The notes under the pieces are model-generated. The model was given only the letters and a program-made list of their open reading frames with translations. It was not told where the DNA came from and did not search any database. A stretch of 64,000 nucleotides of DNA from CBDEFX01 sp965237635 (GTDB lineage: Bacteria; Chloroflexota; Dehalococcoidia; Lucifugimonadales; CAUZJF01), in assembly GCA_965237635.1 (NCBI GenBank), contig CBDEFX010000001.1, positions 868,001 to 932,000 of the forward strand, written 5' to 3'. Shown in pieces: positions 34,878 through 45,484 of this stretch; the first letter of the stretch is position 1, and each line of letters begins with the position of its first letter. A program made the position numbers and the translations under genes.

Positions 34878-35546
34878 ATGGACGAACCCGTAATCATAAC
34901 CATAGACGGCCCCGTAGCCTCAGGCAAGACCGTTGTCGGACGAATGGTGGCCCAGAAGCTAGGGTTCAAGTTCTTGGACACGGGAGCGATGTACCGTGCC
35001 GCCACGAGGCTGGCCTTGGACAGGGGCATGGACCTGGAAGAAGAGGAGGGCTTAGCGAGGCTGGCCCGAGGACTCAAGATGGAGCTCGCGGCAGTCGAAG
35101 GTGGCGACCGGCTGCTGGTTGACGGCCAGGACTTAGCCGACCGACTGCGGGACCCAGACGTCGAGCGCGGCGTGTCACTGGTAGCGAAGGTGTCAGCCGT
35201 ACGAAGGGCCCTTGTGGAGCAACAGCGTGCCATCGCCAGCGAGGGGCCAACTGTCGTCGTGGGAAGAGACATCGGGACGGTGGTAATGCCCAACGCGCCG
35301 ATAAAAGTCTACCTGACCGCACCGGTCGATATCCGGGCCCGGCGGCGATACGAGGAGCTGCAGCGCCGAGGCGAGGCGGTCGACTATGCGCAAACAGTGA
35401 TGGAGCTTCAACGCCGTGATAAAATAGACTCGCAGCGGGCGGATTCTCCCCTGCGCCCAGCGGAGGATGCGACTGTGATAGATACCGAGGGCCGGGGAGT
35501 GGAGGAGCTGGCCCACCAGATCCTGGGGCTCGTCGGAAACAACTGA
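34878..35546 (+). CDS. cmk: Cytidylate kinase
   Basis: The 222-residue enzyme phosphorylates CMP and dCMP. ITIDGPVASGKTVVGRMVAQ is the P-loop, LDTGAMYRAATRLAL the acceptor-binding segment, VGRDIGTVVMPNA the nucleotide-binding motif and RRYEELQRRGE the lid. The frame runs upstream to 34749, but ATG 34878 gives the standard N-terminus. The stop overlaps the plsC start (TGATG), so the two are translationally coupled, a common cmk-plsC arrangement. Confidence 0.93.
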   Translation: MDEPVIITIDGPVASGKTVVGRMVAQKLGFKFLDTGAMYRAATRLALDRGMDLEEEEGLARLARGLKMELAAVEGGDRLLVDGQDLADRLRDPDVERGVSLVAKVSAVRRALVEQQRAIASEGPTVVVGRDIGTVVMPNAPIKVYLTAPVDIRARRRYEELQRRGEAVDYAQTVMELQRRDKIDSQRADSPLRPAEDATVIDTEGRGVEELAHQILGLVGNN

Positions 35547-36250
35547 TGGAGTGGGTCAGACCGACCGCCAACTTTTTACAATCGCTCACCCTGCGCGCCT
35601 TCGCAGACTGGCAGGTCGAGGGTCGCGAGAACGTGCCCCCCATGGGGCCGCTCATCATTGTGGCCAACCACCAGAGCAACTTTGACCCACCGCTGCTATC
35701 GACCAGCCTTCCAAGGAAGACTTCGTTCCTGGCGAAGAGTGGAATCTTCAGAGGACCACTCGCTTACTGGTTCCTACGCTCTTACGGCGCCTTTCCTGTG
35801 GACCGGGACAGGGCTGACCTAACTGCTTACCGATGGGCACTTAAGCAGTTGGACCGGGACGGGGCCGTAGTCGTGTTTCCCGAGGGTACTAGAAATCCAG
35901 GAGGGATGAAGAAGGCCCGAGATGGGGTAGCCCGGTTGGCGTTGAAGACCCAGGCGCCTCTTCTACCCGTGGGAATCAGCGGTACCGAAAGGCTTGGGAC
36001 CGTGCTGAGGATATTCAATCCGACAGGGAAGATCTGGGTGAAGATCGGATCGGTATTCTCACTGCCGTCCGTCGTGGGGACTCCTAACAAGGAGGTGCTC
36101 CAGTCTTTGAGCGATATGGTCATGCTACGAATCGCGGCCCTGCTGCCCCCTAGCTACAGGGGGACGTACCAGATCACGCCATCCGAAGCCGACGAGGCGC
36201 CGGATCGCACAGAGTCGGGAGTTCAAGAAAGTGGCGCGCCCTTGGCATGA
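35546..36250 (+). CDS. plsC: 1-acyl-sn-glycerol-3-phosphate acyltransferase
   Basis: The 234-residue membrane-associated enzyme acylates lysophosphatidic acid to phosphatidic acid. The HX4D catalytic motif (NHQSNFD), GAFPVDRDRAD and FPEGTRNPGG are visible in the usual order. The N-terminal segment (residues 12-25) is mildly hydrophobic and may anchor it. It overlaps the cmk stop by one base. The acidic tail EADEAPDRTESGVQ is extra. Confidence 0.92.
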   Translation: MEWVRPTANFLQSLTLRAFADWQVEGRENVPPMGPLIIVANHQSNFDPPLLSTSLPRKTSFLAKSGIFRGPLAYWFLRSYGAFPVDRDRADLTAYRWALKQLDRDGAVVVFPEGTRNPGGMKKARDGVARLALKTQAPLLPVGISGTERLGTVLRIFNPTGKIWVKIGSVFSLPSVVGTPNKEVLQSLSDMVMLRIAALLPPSYRGTYQITPSEADEAPDRTESGVQESGAPLA

Positions 36251-36280
36251 CCTGCTTTTTCAAGTCGATGAAGAGGGTCC

Positions 36281-36345
36281 TTCGACAGGCTCAGGACGAA
36301 CGGGTGTGTGAATTTCCGTTCGTGTTGAGCTCCGACAGGTCAGAG
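36281..36345. repeat. Long imperfect inverted repeat between plsC and glmS
   Basis: CTTCGACAGGCTCAGGACGA at about 36281-36300 pairs imperfectly with CCGTTCGTGTTGAGCTCCGA at about 36317-36336, leaving a loop of some 14 bases. It looks like a dispersed palindromic element and could stop or protect the upstream transcript. Confidence 0.55.
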
Positions 36346-36374
36346 CTAGACGAGTTTTCGGAAACGGACAGGCC

Positions 36375-38219
<1,845 letters not shown>

Positions 38220-38293
38220 CCGTTTGTGATAGCGCTCAGTCACAGATGTCTCGATGGGTAGCGAATCTGCGCCCAGTCGCCGACGGGGGAGTG

Positions 38294-38312
38294 CCCCGAT
38301 GCGGCATCGGGG
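38294..38312. repeat. Dispersed CCCCGATGC palindrome
   Basis: CCCCGATGC, one G, then GCATCGGGG. It belongs to the same family as the palindrome at 10865-10885. Confidence 0.6.
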
Positions 38313-38320
38313 CCAGGGGC

Positions 38321-38342
38321 ACGGGGTAATCCCCGTATTTTT
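38321..38342 (+). terminator. Putative terminator downstream of glmS
   Basis: ACGGGG-TAAT-CCCCGT forms a six-base hairpin followed by ATTTTT, about 100 bases after the glmS stop in the right orientation. Confidence 0.5.
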
Positions 38343-38487
38343 CAAAGGGCGGGTGGGCGGGGAGTCAATTTGCGGTTGACCAAGCGCTAGTGGAAGAATT
38401 GGTGGCGCTTGTGTAGAATTGGGCACGCACGTTCAGACCCGCCTATTATGCTAGGATAACCGATTGGGCGATCGGAGAAAATTAGGA

Positions 38488-39129
38488 ATGGCTGCCGTCG
38501 CGACGTTGATGGTCCAGGGGGGAGCGAATAGCGGCAAAGAGATAACCCTGACCGAGCGTCCTCTTACGCTGGGGCGCCGAGCGGACAACGACGTGATGGT
38601 CGACCACACAACCGTGTCCAGGAGACACGCGCTTGTAATGGACACCCCGGCCGGCTTCGTCTTGCGCGACCTGAACTCGACGAACGGGACGTTCTTGAAC
38701 GGCGGCAAGCTCGACGCAACGGAACGCCCCCTGAAGCACGGCGACCGCATCCGCCTGGCGGGCAGCGACCTGACCTTCGTTTTCCGGCAAGAAGGTGCCG
38801 ACACCCAGCCAATGAGATTGGACGCGCCCGTCACCGGCGCGATCAGGCTGCCTGAGCAACCGGTACCAGAGCCGGTGGCCGCTGAGCAGCCGGCGGCGGA
38901 ACCTGTCGCGAAGGAGGCCGCGCTACTTCGGTACCTGGAGTCAAAGAAGGGCACCGCGGTCAGTAGAGAGGACATCGCTCGGTCGGTTTGGCCGGAATTG
39001 CCTCCGGGGGCCCAAGTCAACCAGGAGATAGACCAGGCGGTCGACCGTCTGAGGTCACAGATGGAGGATGACCCCAGCAAGCCCACACACGTGATATCCG
39101 TGGGAGAGTTCGGTTTCCTGCTACTTTGA
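38488..39129 (+). CDS. FHA domain-winged helix protein
   Basis: The 213-residue protein starts with an FHA phosphothreonine-binding domain: LTLGRRADNDVMVDHTTVSR and LRDLNSTNGTFLNG are the conserved loops. A Pro/Glu linker (EQPVPEPVAAEQPAAEP) connects it to a C-terminal domain of about 75 residues ending VISVGEFGFLLL, which resembles an OmpR-type winged helix (VSREDIARSVWP; DQAVDRLRSQM). It probably reads the phosphorylation state set by the Ser/Thr kinase encoded next to it. ATG 38488 with GGAG ten bases upstream was chosen. Confidence 0.82.
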   Translation: MAAVATLMVQGGANSGKEITLTERPLTLGRRADNDVMVDHTTVSRRHALVMDTPAGFVLRDLNSTNGTFLNGGKLDATERPLKHGDRIRLAGSDLTFVFRQEGADTQPMRLDAPVTGAIRLPEQPVPEPVAAEQPAAEPVAKEAALLRYLESKKGTAVSREDIARSVWPELPPGAQVNQEIDQAVDRLRSQMEDDPSKPTHVISVGEFGFLLL

Positions 39130-39207
39130 GGAGCCCTCGTAACAGTCGCCTACATTGCCAGATCGATAGACCCGATCCTTAGACATCGTTTCGGGAGTTA
39201 GCTCTCA

Positions 39208-41217
39208 ATGGTCTCAATACCAGCCGGAAGTAGTCTTGGGCGGTACCGCGTCATAGAGCAGTTGGGCCGTGGTGGGATGGCCACCGTATTCAGGTGTCAC
39301 GACCCTAACCTCGACAGGTACGTCGCCGTAAAAGTCCTGCCCTCTTTCCACACAGAGGACCCGACGTTCGTTGGTAGGTTCACCCAAGAGGCCCAGACCG
39401 TAGCCAAACTGAGCCATCCCAACATACTCCAGATCTACGATTTCGGTGAAGACAAGGGCTTTTCGTTCATCGTTAGTGAGCTCATTGGCGGAGGTGACCT
39501 TCAGGACATGTTGAAGGGCGAAGCCCTCACGGTGCTGGAGGTGCTGAAGTTCATGAGGCCCCTGGCCGAGGCGTTGGACTACGCGCACGCCCAGGGGATC
39601 GTGCATCGAGACCTGAAGCCCGCCAACGTCCTGCTGGACACTGAAGGGCGGGCCATACTGGCGGATTTCGGCCTCGCTTGTATGCTGGAATCCTCGACCC
39701 GTTTCACGCAGGCGTCTCAGGCTCTGGGGACCCCCGAGTACATGGCACCCGAGCAGGCGATGGGCGCCGACGCGGACCACCGGTCGGACCTATATGCCTT
39801 TGGGATCATGATATACCAGATGCTGCTGGGCCAGACTCCGTTTCGCGCCGACACCCCGGCCGCGACACTCATGGCCCACGTGCACCAGCCTCTTCCTTTA
39901 CCGACCTCGATCAACCCCGACATTGAGCCACGGCTTAAGGCCATCCTGCTTAAGTCGCTGGCAAAGGAGCCGGACGATCGGTTCCAGTCCGCCAGGGAGA
40001 TGATCCAGGCTCTTGGTATGGCTTCCGATCAGGTGACGGCGGCAGCCGCCGAGGGGGACCTTGGAGCCACGGCCGTGCTCGATATCGCCGACCTCGAGCT
40101 GCCGGACGCGACGGAAGCAGCAACAGCCGTAATAGGCTCGGAGACGGGCGATGCGGCCGCAGTGCCAGGAGCAGAGGCCGCACCGGCTCCGGCTGGACTT
40201 CCCGGATGGGTACTACCGGCAGCCGGCGTGGCGTTGGTGGCGGTTGTGGCCGTCGTCGCCGTCTTGGTCTTGTCAGGGGGAGACGAGCCCGCCGACCCCA
40301 CTCCCGCACCGGTCGGCTCGACGGCGCCATCGGGCGAAACCACCCCTCCGACGCCTAGCGCTCCGGTCGCAACCCCCACTCCTGAGCTGTCCTTGGCTGA
40401 GGCGGTCGCTCTGCTGGACAGCCTGAGGTCTCGTGCTGAATCGACCGTGGTCGACTACCGGCAGGTTGAGTTGACCGGTCCGATTCAGACGCAGTTAAAA
40501 ACCAAGGACGATCTGGAAGCTATCACCAGAGGATTCTACCGGCGGGACTATCTTCGCCAGCAGATATTCGAGGCTGAGGAGCTATACAAGACCCTCGGGA
40601 TGATGTCAGAGGAGCAGGACCTAGAAGACATTTTGCTGGGTATCCAACTCCAGCAGGTGTTTGCGCTGTTCGACGACGAGAGCGAGCAGGTCTATGTCAT
40701 CAGCGACGCGTCGAGCATAGGCCCGCTCGAAGAGATAGGCTACGCGAGCGCGTATACGCAAGCCATCCTGCAACAGCAGTTCGATATCGCGGACCTGCGA
40801 AGGAGCGCTCGAAACAGCGACTCCGACGCGCTAAGAGCCATCGACTCCCTGATCGGCGGAGAGATAGCTCAGGTCCGAAACGGGTATATCGGCACCGTTC
40901 TGACTCAAGACCAAGCGGATGTGCTGCGTCAACCGCTCGCTGAGAACAAACTGCTGGCGGCGCCCACCGTCGTACAAAAGGCGGCTCTCTTTCCCCAAAG
41001 GGAAGGGGTCGACTTCGTGGACGAGCTATTCGGGAACGACGGATGGGACGGTGTCGCTGCGGCATACGCCAGTCCGCCTATTTCGACCGAGCAGATACTG
41101 CACCCAGAAAAGTACTATGATGGAGAGGAACCGCGAAGGGCACCGGTGCCCAACATCGCGGACGGGTTAGGCCAGGGCTGGGTCCAGGTCGCCGCCAATG
41201 TTATGGCGAATTCCTGA
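39208..41217 (+). CDS. Receptor-type serine/threonine protein kinase with extracellular pseudo-peptidase-like domain (3' frameshifted)
   Basis: Residues 1-270 form a Hanks-type kinase: LGRGGMATVF (P-loop), VAVKVL (Lys), HRDLKPANV and DFGLA, then GTPEYMAPEQ. A membrane helix lies at about 332-354 (VLPAAGVALVAVVAVVAVLVL) and a Thr/Pro-rich linker (PTPAPVGSTAPSGETTPPT). The roughly 290-residue outside part contains YASAYTQAILQQQFDI near 512, which fits a Chloroflexota/actinobacterial family whose active members read HEYTHALQDQHFDL. All three zinc residues are replaced here. The frame ends at 41217, but matching sequence continues in another frame to 41597. It presumably phosphorylates targets recognised by the FHA protein upstream. 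Confidence 0.85.
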   Translation: MVSIPAGSSLGRYRVIEQLGRGGMATVFRCHDPNLDRYVAVKVLPSFHTEDPTFVGRFTQEAQTVAKLSHPNILQIYDFGEDKGFSFIVSELIGGGDLQDMLKGEALTVLEVLKFMRPLAEALDYAHAQGIVHRDLKPANVLLDTEGRAILADFGLACMLESSTRFTQASQALGTPEYMAPEQAMGADADHRSDLYAFGIMIYQMLLGQTPFRADTPAATLMAHVHQPLPLPTSINPDIEPRLKAILLKSLAKEPDDRFQSAREMIQALGMASDQVTAAAAEGDLGATAVLDIADLELPDATEAATAVIGSETGDAAAVPGAEAAPAPAGLPGWVLPAAGVALVAVVAVVAVLVLSGGDEPADPTPAPVGSTAPSGETTPPTPSAPVATPTPELSLAEAVALLDSLRSRAESTVVDYRQVELTGPIQTQLKTKDDLEAITRGFYRRDYLRQQIFEAEELYKTLGMMSEEQDLEDILLGIQLQQVFALFDDESEQVYVISDASSIGPLEEIGYASAYTQAILQQQFDIADLRRSARNSDSDALRAIDSLIGGEIAQVRNGYIGTVLTQDQADVLRQPLAENKLLAAPTVVQKAALFPQREGVDFVDELFGNDGWDGVAAAYASPPISTEQILHPEKYYDGEEPRRAPVPNIADGLGQGWVQVAANVMANS

Positions 41218-41597
41218 TTAGGACCTACCTGGAGGAACACCTGGACGCCATTCAGGCCGCAGACGCGGCCGAAGGTTGGGGTGGTGACCGCTACGCGCTG
41301 ATAAGCGGACCGGCAGGCGAGCGACTCCTGGTGTCGTTCGTCGCCTGGGATACCTTCCAGGACAGCGCCGAGTTCTTCGACGCCTACCAGGTGTTCATGG
41401 GCGTAAAGATTCAACCCTTTGGCTCAGACGCCACGTCCAAAAGGACGGATACAGGCCGGATGTGGGTGACCCCCGACGAGACGACCATACTGGACCAGTT
41501 CGGACCCGTTACGCTCATCATAGTCGCACACGACGAGCCGACCGCCGTCCGTGCCGGGCAGCTGATATTCGACGCCCTGCAAGAGCTCGCCCAATAG
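41218..41597 (+). pseudogene. Frameshifted C-terminal part of the kinase sensor domain
   Basis: In the frame one base away, protein-like sequence resumes at once after the kinase stop: GEFLIRTYLEEHLDAIQAAD, EGWGGDRYALISG and WDTFQDSAEFFDAYQ, ending at 41597. If one G is added in ATGGCGAATTCC (41200s), the kinase reads VMGEFLIRTYLEEHL without interruption. GWGGDRY and WDT are features of the same extracellular family as the preceding part. A GTG at 41331 could start a short product, but no ribosome binding site supports it. Confidence 0.75.
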
Positions 41598-41782
41598 ACC
41601 ACCCGCATCGCGGAGTCTGCCGCCGAACCGTTTTCTGAGGAGGCCTCCTGGCTCTGGACGACGAGGATTCTGGGGAGGGGGCCCACGTGCAGGGCGTCGA
41701 CCTACTCGGCGCCGTCAGCCTCCTAGAGGCAGCCCGTTCCGGTGATGTCCCCACCGAAAACAACGGCGACCTGTCTTACCGT

Positions 41783-41807
41783 AGAGACGCCCCGCTAGGG
41801 CGTCTCT
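41783..41807. repeat. Perfect inverted repeat before gcdH
   Basis: AGAGACGCCC, five bases, then GGGCGTCTCT. No T-tract follows, so it is a hairpin of unknown role between the kinase and gcdH units. Confidence 0.55.
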
Positions 41808-41863
41808 CCCCGGCGCGCAGCGCCCACACTGACGGCTTTATGATAAACAGATAGGAACGTCGG

Positions 41864-43021
41864 ATGCTCGACTACTACCAGGTCTCCGAGCTTTTCACTC
41901 CCGAGGAGCGGCAGGTCCGGGAGACGGTGCGCGAGTTCCTCGAGGCGGAGGCCCTGCCCCATATCCGAGACTGGTGGGAAGAAGGCGTCTTCCCCAGGCA
42001 CATGGCCCTCCGATTCGGTGAGCTCGGACTCCTCGGGCCGACGTTTCCAAAGGCCTACGGCACGCCCGAGGTGAGCAACGTCGCCTACGGGCTCATCATG
42101 TACGAGCTGGAGCGCATCGACTCGGGGTTCAGGAGCTTCGCCAGCGCGCAAGGGGCGCTCGTCATGCACTCGGTCCTTAGCTTCGGATCGACCGAGCAGA
42201 AGGACGAGTACCTGCCCTCGTTGGCCAAGGGCGAGACTATCGGCTGCTTCGGCCTGAGCGAGCACGAGGGGGGCTCGGACCCGGGCGCAATGCGTACGAG
42301 GGCCCGCAAGGACGGCGACTCTTACATCTTGAGCGGGACCAAGATGTGGATAACCAGCGGCCACCTCGCCGACATCGCGATCATCTGGGCTAGGGACGAC
42401 GAGGACACCGTCAGGGGCTTCATCGTGCCGACCGACACCCCGGGTTTCAGCGCCAACCCGATCAAACGCAAGATGAGCCTGCGCATATCCGAGACCAGCG
42501 AGCTGGTGCTGGATGAGGTTCGCATCCCGAGCTCACAGATGCTGCCAGAGGCCGAGGGGCTGTCTGCTCCTCTGTCCTGCCTCACTGTCGGTCGCTTCGG
42601 GCTCGCCTGGGGAGCACTTGGTGCGCTGGAGGCGGTCTACACGGAAGCCCTAGCCTTCTCCAAGAGCCGCGTGACATTCGGGAAGCCGATCGCGTCGCGC
42701 CAGCTTGTGCAAGCGAAGCTCGTGGATATGGTGGCCGACCACACCCAGGGGCTGCTCCTCGCCTGGCGAATGGGCAGACTCAAGGACGAAGGAAAGCTAA
42801 CCTATACCCATGCCTCCATGGCCAAGCGACAGAACGTCCGCGCGGCGCTCAAGGCGGCCCGGTCAGCACGGGAGGTCCTCGGCGGCAGCGGGATAACGCT
42901 GGACTATCACACCATACGACACATGCTGAACCTCGAGCCCGTGGACACTTACGAGGGCACCTACGATATCCAGACGTTGATTCTTGGTCGGGACATCACC
43001 GGGATGGGAGCGCTCCAGTAG
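41864..43021 (+). CDS. gcdH: Acyl-CoA dehydrogenase, glutaryl-CoA dehydrogenase type
   Basis: The 385-residue flavoprotein fits glutaryl-CoA dehydrogenase, which oxidises and decarboxylates glutaryl-CoA to crotonyl-CoA. GCFGLSEHEGGSDPGAM and KMWITSGHLADIAIIWA are FAD- and substrate-binding segments. The catalytic Glu lies in TYEGTYDIQTLILGR, matching the glutaryl-CoA group motif EGTHDI. RQLVQAKLVDM is also typical. A class III CoA-transferase gene follows after three bases, consistent with glutarate activation. TAGGA lies before the ATG. Confidence 0.88.
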   Translation: MLDYYQVSELFTPEERQVRETVREFLEAEALPHIRDWWEEGVFPRHMALRFGELGLLGPTFPKAYGTPEVSNVAYGLIMYELERIDSGFRSFASAQGALVMHSVLSFGSTEQKDEYLPSLAKGETIGCFGLSEHEGGSDPGAMRTRARKDGDSYILSGTKMWITSGHLADIAIIWARDDEDTVRGFIVPTDTPGFSANPIKRKMSLRISETSELVLDEVRIPSSQMLPEAEGLSAPLSCLTVGRFGLAWGALGALEAVYTEALAFSKSRVTFGKPIASRQLVQAKLVDMVADHTQGLLLAWRMGRLKDEGKLTYTHASMAKRQNVRAALKAARSAREVLGGSGITLDYHTIRHMLNLEPVDTYEGTYDIQTLILGRDITGMGALQ

Positions 43022-43024
43022 CCT

Positions 43025-44245
43025 GTGGGCACTATGGGAGCGCTGGACGGCCTCATCGTTCTCGACCTTTCCCACATCCTTGCCGGGCCTTACTGCACCC
43101 AGGTGCTCTCAGATCTGGGCGCCACCGTCTGGAAGGTAGAGTCCCCCCAGGGCGACGATACTCGACGGTTCGGCCCGCCCTTTGCCTCGGGAGAGAGCGC
43201 GTACTACCTATATACCAACCGGGGCAAGAAGAGCCTGGTCATCAACCTCAAGAACTCTCGAGGGCCGGACTTGGTGAGGCGCCTGGCCCAAAAGGCGGAC
43301 GTCCTCGTGGAGAACTTCAAGTCCGGTGACCTGGCCAGGTATGGACTGGACTACGACAGCCTGGCCCCGGACAATCCGCGCCTCGTCTATGCCTCCATCA
43401 CAGGTTTCGGACACACGGGGCCACGCGCCGGCGACCCTGGAGTGGACATGATCCTCCAGGCCATGACCGGGGTCATGGGCGCGACGGGGGAGCCGGACGG
43501 CCAGCCCATGAGGGTAGGAGTGGCCTGGGTGGACCTGCTCGCAGGCCAGACGGCGACCATCGGCATTCTAGCAGCCGTGCATGAGCGGGACCGGAGCGGC
43601 AAAGGCCAGAGCCTCGATATTTCGCTCTTCGAAGCAGGGCTGGCGAGCATGGCGAACATTGGTCAGAGCTACCTGTTGACCGGCGTCATGCCAAAGCGCC
43701 TGGGCAACGCCCATCCGCACGTCGTGCCCTACCAGCCCTTCGAAGCCCGCGATGGCCCGTTTATCCTGGCAGCGGTTACCGACAGCCTCTACCGCCGAAC
43801 GACGGACGCGATCGGGCACCCAGAGCTATGGGACGATGAGCGTTTTCAAACGAACGCCGGCCGCGTCGAGCACCGAGAAGACCTGGTCCCCAGGCTCGTC
43901 GAGGTCTTCCACGGGAAAGATAGACAGCACTGGGTGGAGACGCTGGCCGAGGCCGGCGTGCCCGCAACTCCGATCTACGACGTAGCGGGCGCGCTCCACG
44001 ACCCCCAGTCCGAGGCGCGGCAGGTCACCTGGGAGGTACCTCACCCTACGATCAGCGACCTGACTCTACTCGCCAGCCCTCTTCAGCACATGAGCCGGAC
44101 GCCGGCCGCACCCCAGGGCCATCCCCCGCTCCTGGGCGAGCACACCCGCGAGGTGCTTGCGGACGCTCTAGACCTGGCCGACGCAGAGCTCGCCAGCCTC
44201 GAAGCGGATGGCGTGATCGCTTCCGGACCCAAGCAGTCGGAATGA
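43025..44245 (+). CDS. CaiB/BaiF (class III) CoA-transferase family protein
   Basis: The 406-residue protein shows the family signature ILAGPYCTQVLSDLGATVWK, RGKKSLVINLK and the catalytic Asp in GVDMILQAMTGVMGATGEP. It moves CoA between dicarboxylic acids. Being directly after gcdH, it may make glutaryl-CoA from glutarate and succinyl-CoA, like human SUGCT; this is inferred. The start is GTG 43025 or ATG 43034, neither with a clear ribosome binding site. Confidence 0.87.
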   Translation: MGTMGALDGLIVLDLSHILAGPYCTQVLSDLGATVWKVESPQGDDTRRFGPPFASGESAYYLYTNRGKKSLVINLKNSRGPDLVRRLAQKADVLVENFKSGDLARYGLDYDSLAPDNPRLVYASITGFGHTGPRAGDPGVDMILQAMTGVMGATGEPDGQPMRVGVAWVDLLAGQTATIGILAAVHERDRSGKGQSLDISLFEAGLASMANIGQSYLLTGVMPKRLGNAHPHVVPYQPFEARDGPFILAAVTDSLYRRTTDAIGHPELWDDERFQTNAGRVEHREDLVPRLVEVFHGKDRQHWVETLAEAGVPATPIYDVAGALHDPQSEARQVTWEVPHPTISDLTLLASPLQHMSRTPAAPQGHPPLLGEHTREVLADALDLADAELASLEADGVIASGPKQSE

Positions 44246-44249
44246 GCTA

Positions 44250-45011
44250 ATGGAGGCTCTCGACTCTACTACAGACCCATTCGGCGGAGTAATCCCCACA
44301 CCTGAAGCGTTGCCGACAGCCCCCAAGGAGTTCGGCCGTCGGCTTCGCCAATCGTTGACGGCTTGGAGTGCCGAGGGGTTCAAGGTCGTATGGCTGGAGT
44401 TGCACATCGCAAGGGCCAGCCTAATATCGGTGGCCGTGGAGGCGGGATTCTCGTTCCACCACAGCGGAGACGACTACCTGATGATGACCCACCAGCTAAT
44501 CGAGAGTGCGATTGTTCCCGCCTACGCCTCGCACTATATCGGGGTGGGAGGGGTGGTGGTGAACGGCGACAATCAGCTCCTCGTCGTCCGCGAGAAACGC
44601 GGGGGCCCTAGCCGCCCCAGCTCCTACAAGCTGCCCGGAGGAGCCGTACATGCGGGCGAGCACTTGACGGATGGCGTAGTCAGAGAGGTACTCGAGGAGA
44701 CAGGCATTCGGACCCGTTTCGATGCCCTGGTCTGTCTCCGAAACCTGCACGGATACAGGCACGGCAAATCGGACATCTACTTCGTATGCCGACTTGAGCC
44801 GCTGAGCAAGCAGATATTCATCCAGGCAGAGGAGATCGAGGAGTGCCTGTGGATGCCGCTGGACCAGTATCTCAGCTCCGAGAGCGTCAACCCGTTCAAC
44901 AAGCGGATCGTACGCGCCTCGATGGAGAGTCCAGGGGTGGTGCCCACGTCGATCGACGGGCACCGCGACCCCGACCAGGTCGAGATATTTATGCCCTCGA
45001 GCGGGCAGTAA
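44250..45011 (+). CDS. Nudix hydrolase with NUDT6-like N-terminal domain
   Basis: Residues about 22-85 (SLTAWSAEGFKVVWLELHIA, then ASLISVAVEAGFSFHHSGDD) resemble the N-terminal domain of NUDT6 and plant NUDT8 proteins. The Nudix box follows near 130: GGAVHAGEHLTDGVVREVLE with EETGI, complete in G, E, R, E and EE positions. An HGKSDIYFVCRLEPLS strand and a C-terminal acidic helix complete it. It hydrolyses a nucleoside diphosphate derivative; the substrate is unknown. It starts four bases after the CoA-transferase stop. Confidence 0.85.
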   Translation: MEALDSTTDPFGGVIPTPEALPTAPKEFGRRLRQSLTAWSAEGFKVVWLELHIARASLISVAVEAGFSFHHSGDDYLMMTHQLIESAIVPAYASHYIGVGGVVVNGDNQLLVVREKRGGPSRPSSYKLPGGAVHAGEHLTDGVVREVLEETGIRTRFDALVCLRNLHGYRHGKSDIYFVCRLEPLSKQIFIQAEEIEECLWMPLDQYLSSESVNPFNKRIVRASMESPGVVPTSIDGHRDPDQVEIFMPSSGQ

Positions 45012-45023
45012 GAGGAGGCCCGC

Positions 45024-45461
45024 ATGTCCGACTCGGCCGATGAAAAGACGTCCGCAGGCAGCGACGTCGAGGCTTCAGGAGGGGACCGAGAAGACCGTTA
45101 CACTCTGAGGCCCGGCGAGCTCGAGTGGGTGTTCAATAGTGCGCTGCGGTGGAACACCCTTCGCCTGAAGCTTTTGACGGCGCTGCAAGGGTCGTTGGCC
45201 CTCCCGAGGGGGGAGGACCAGGACGCCTCCTCAGAAGATGAACTCGTCGACGACCTCAAGGCAACTCTGACCAACATCATAATCATGCAGACACGTGTGA
45301 ACGAGCAGGACAAGAAGCTCGTTGCCTCGCTAGGGCAGGCGCAAAGGCGCGGGCTGCTTAAGCCCATGGAAGCCGAAGCGGAGGACGCCCACAACTGGGC
45401 TGAGAGCATCGCTCAGGCATACCGCCATATCGAGGAGCGGGCATCGACTTCGGAGGACTAG
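45024..45461 (+). CDS. Hypothetical protein, 145 aa, helical
   Basis: A soluble, acidic 145-residue protein with a disordered N-terminus (SDSADEKTSAGSDVEASGGD). It then forms probable helices, ELEWVFNSALRWNTLRLKLL, TNIIIMQTRVNEQDKKLVAS and AHNWAESIAQAYRHIEE. It has no recognised domain. A strong AGAGGAGG precedes the ATG and it follows the Nudix gene by 12 bases, so it is likely the last gene of the gcdH unit. No function is proposed. Confidence 0.7.
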   Translation: MSDSADEKTSAGSDVEASGGDREDRYTLRPGELEWVFNSALRWNTLRLKLLTALQGSLALPRGEDQDASSEDELVDDLKATLTNIIIMQTRVNEQDKKLVASLGQAQRRGLLKPMEAEAEDAHNWAESIAQAYRHIEERASTSED

Positions 45462-45484
45462 GTCTCCGAGCCGACCTATAGGAC

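Larger units (their letters stand above)
38220..38487. other. glmS-FHA intergenic region
   Basis: No gene is seen. It holds a perfect CCCCGATGC palindrome (38294-38312), the terminator-like hairpin at 38321-38342, and TATTAT near 38443 that may be part of a promoter for the FHA-kinase genes. Confidence 0.45.

Noticed and set aside
41649..41854. Short open frame from a CTG after GAGGAGGCCTC
   Set aside because: It has no standard start codon, includes the hairpin at 41783, and has no recognisable sequence.
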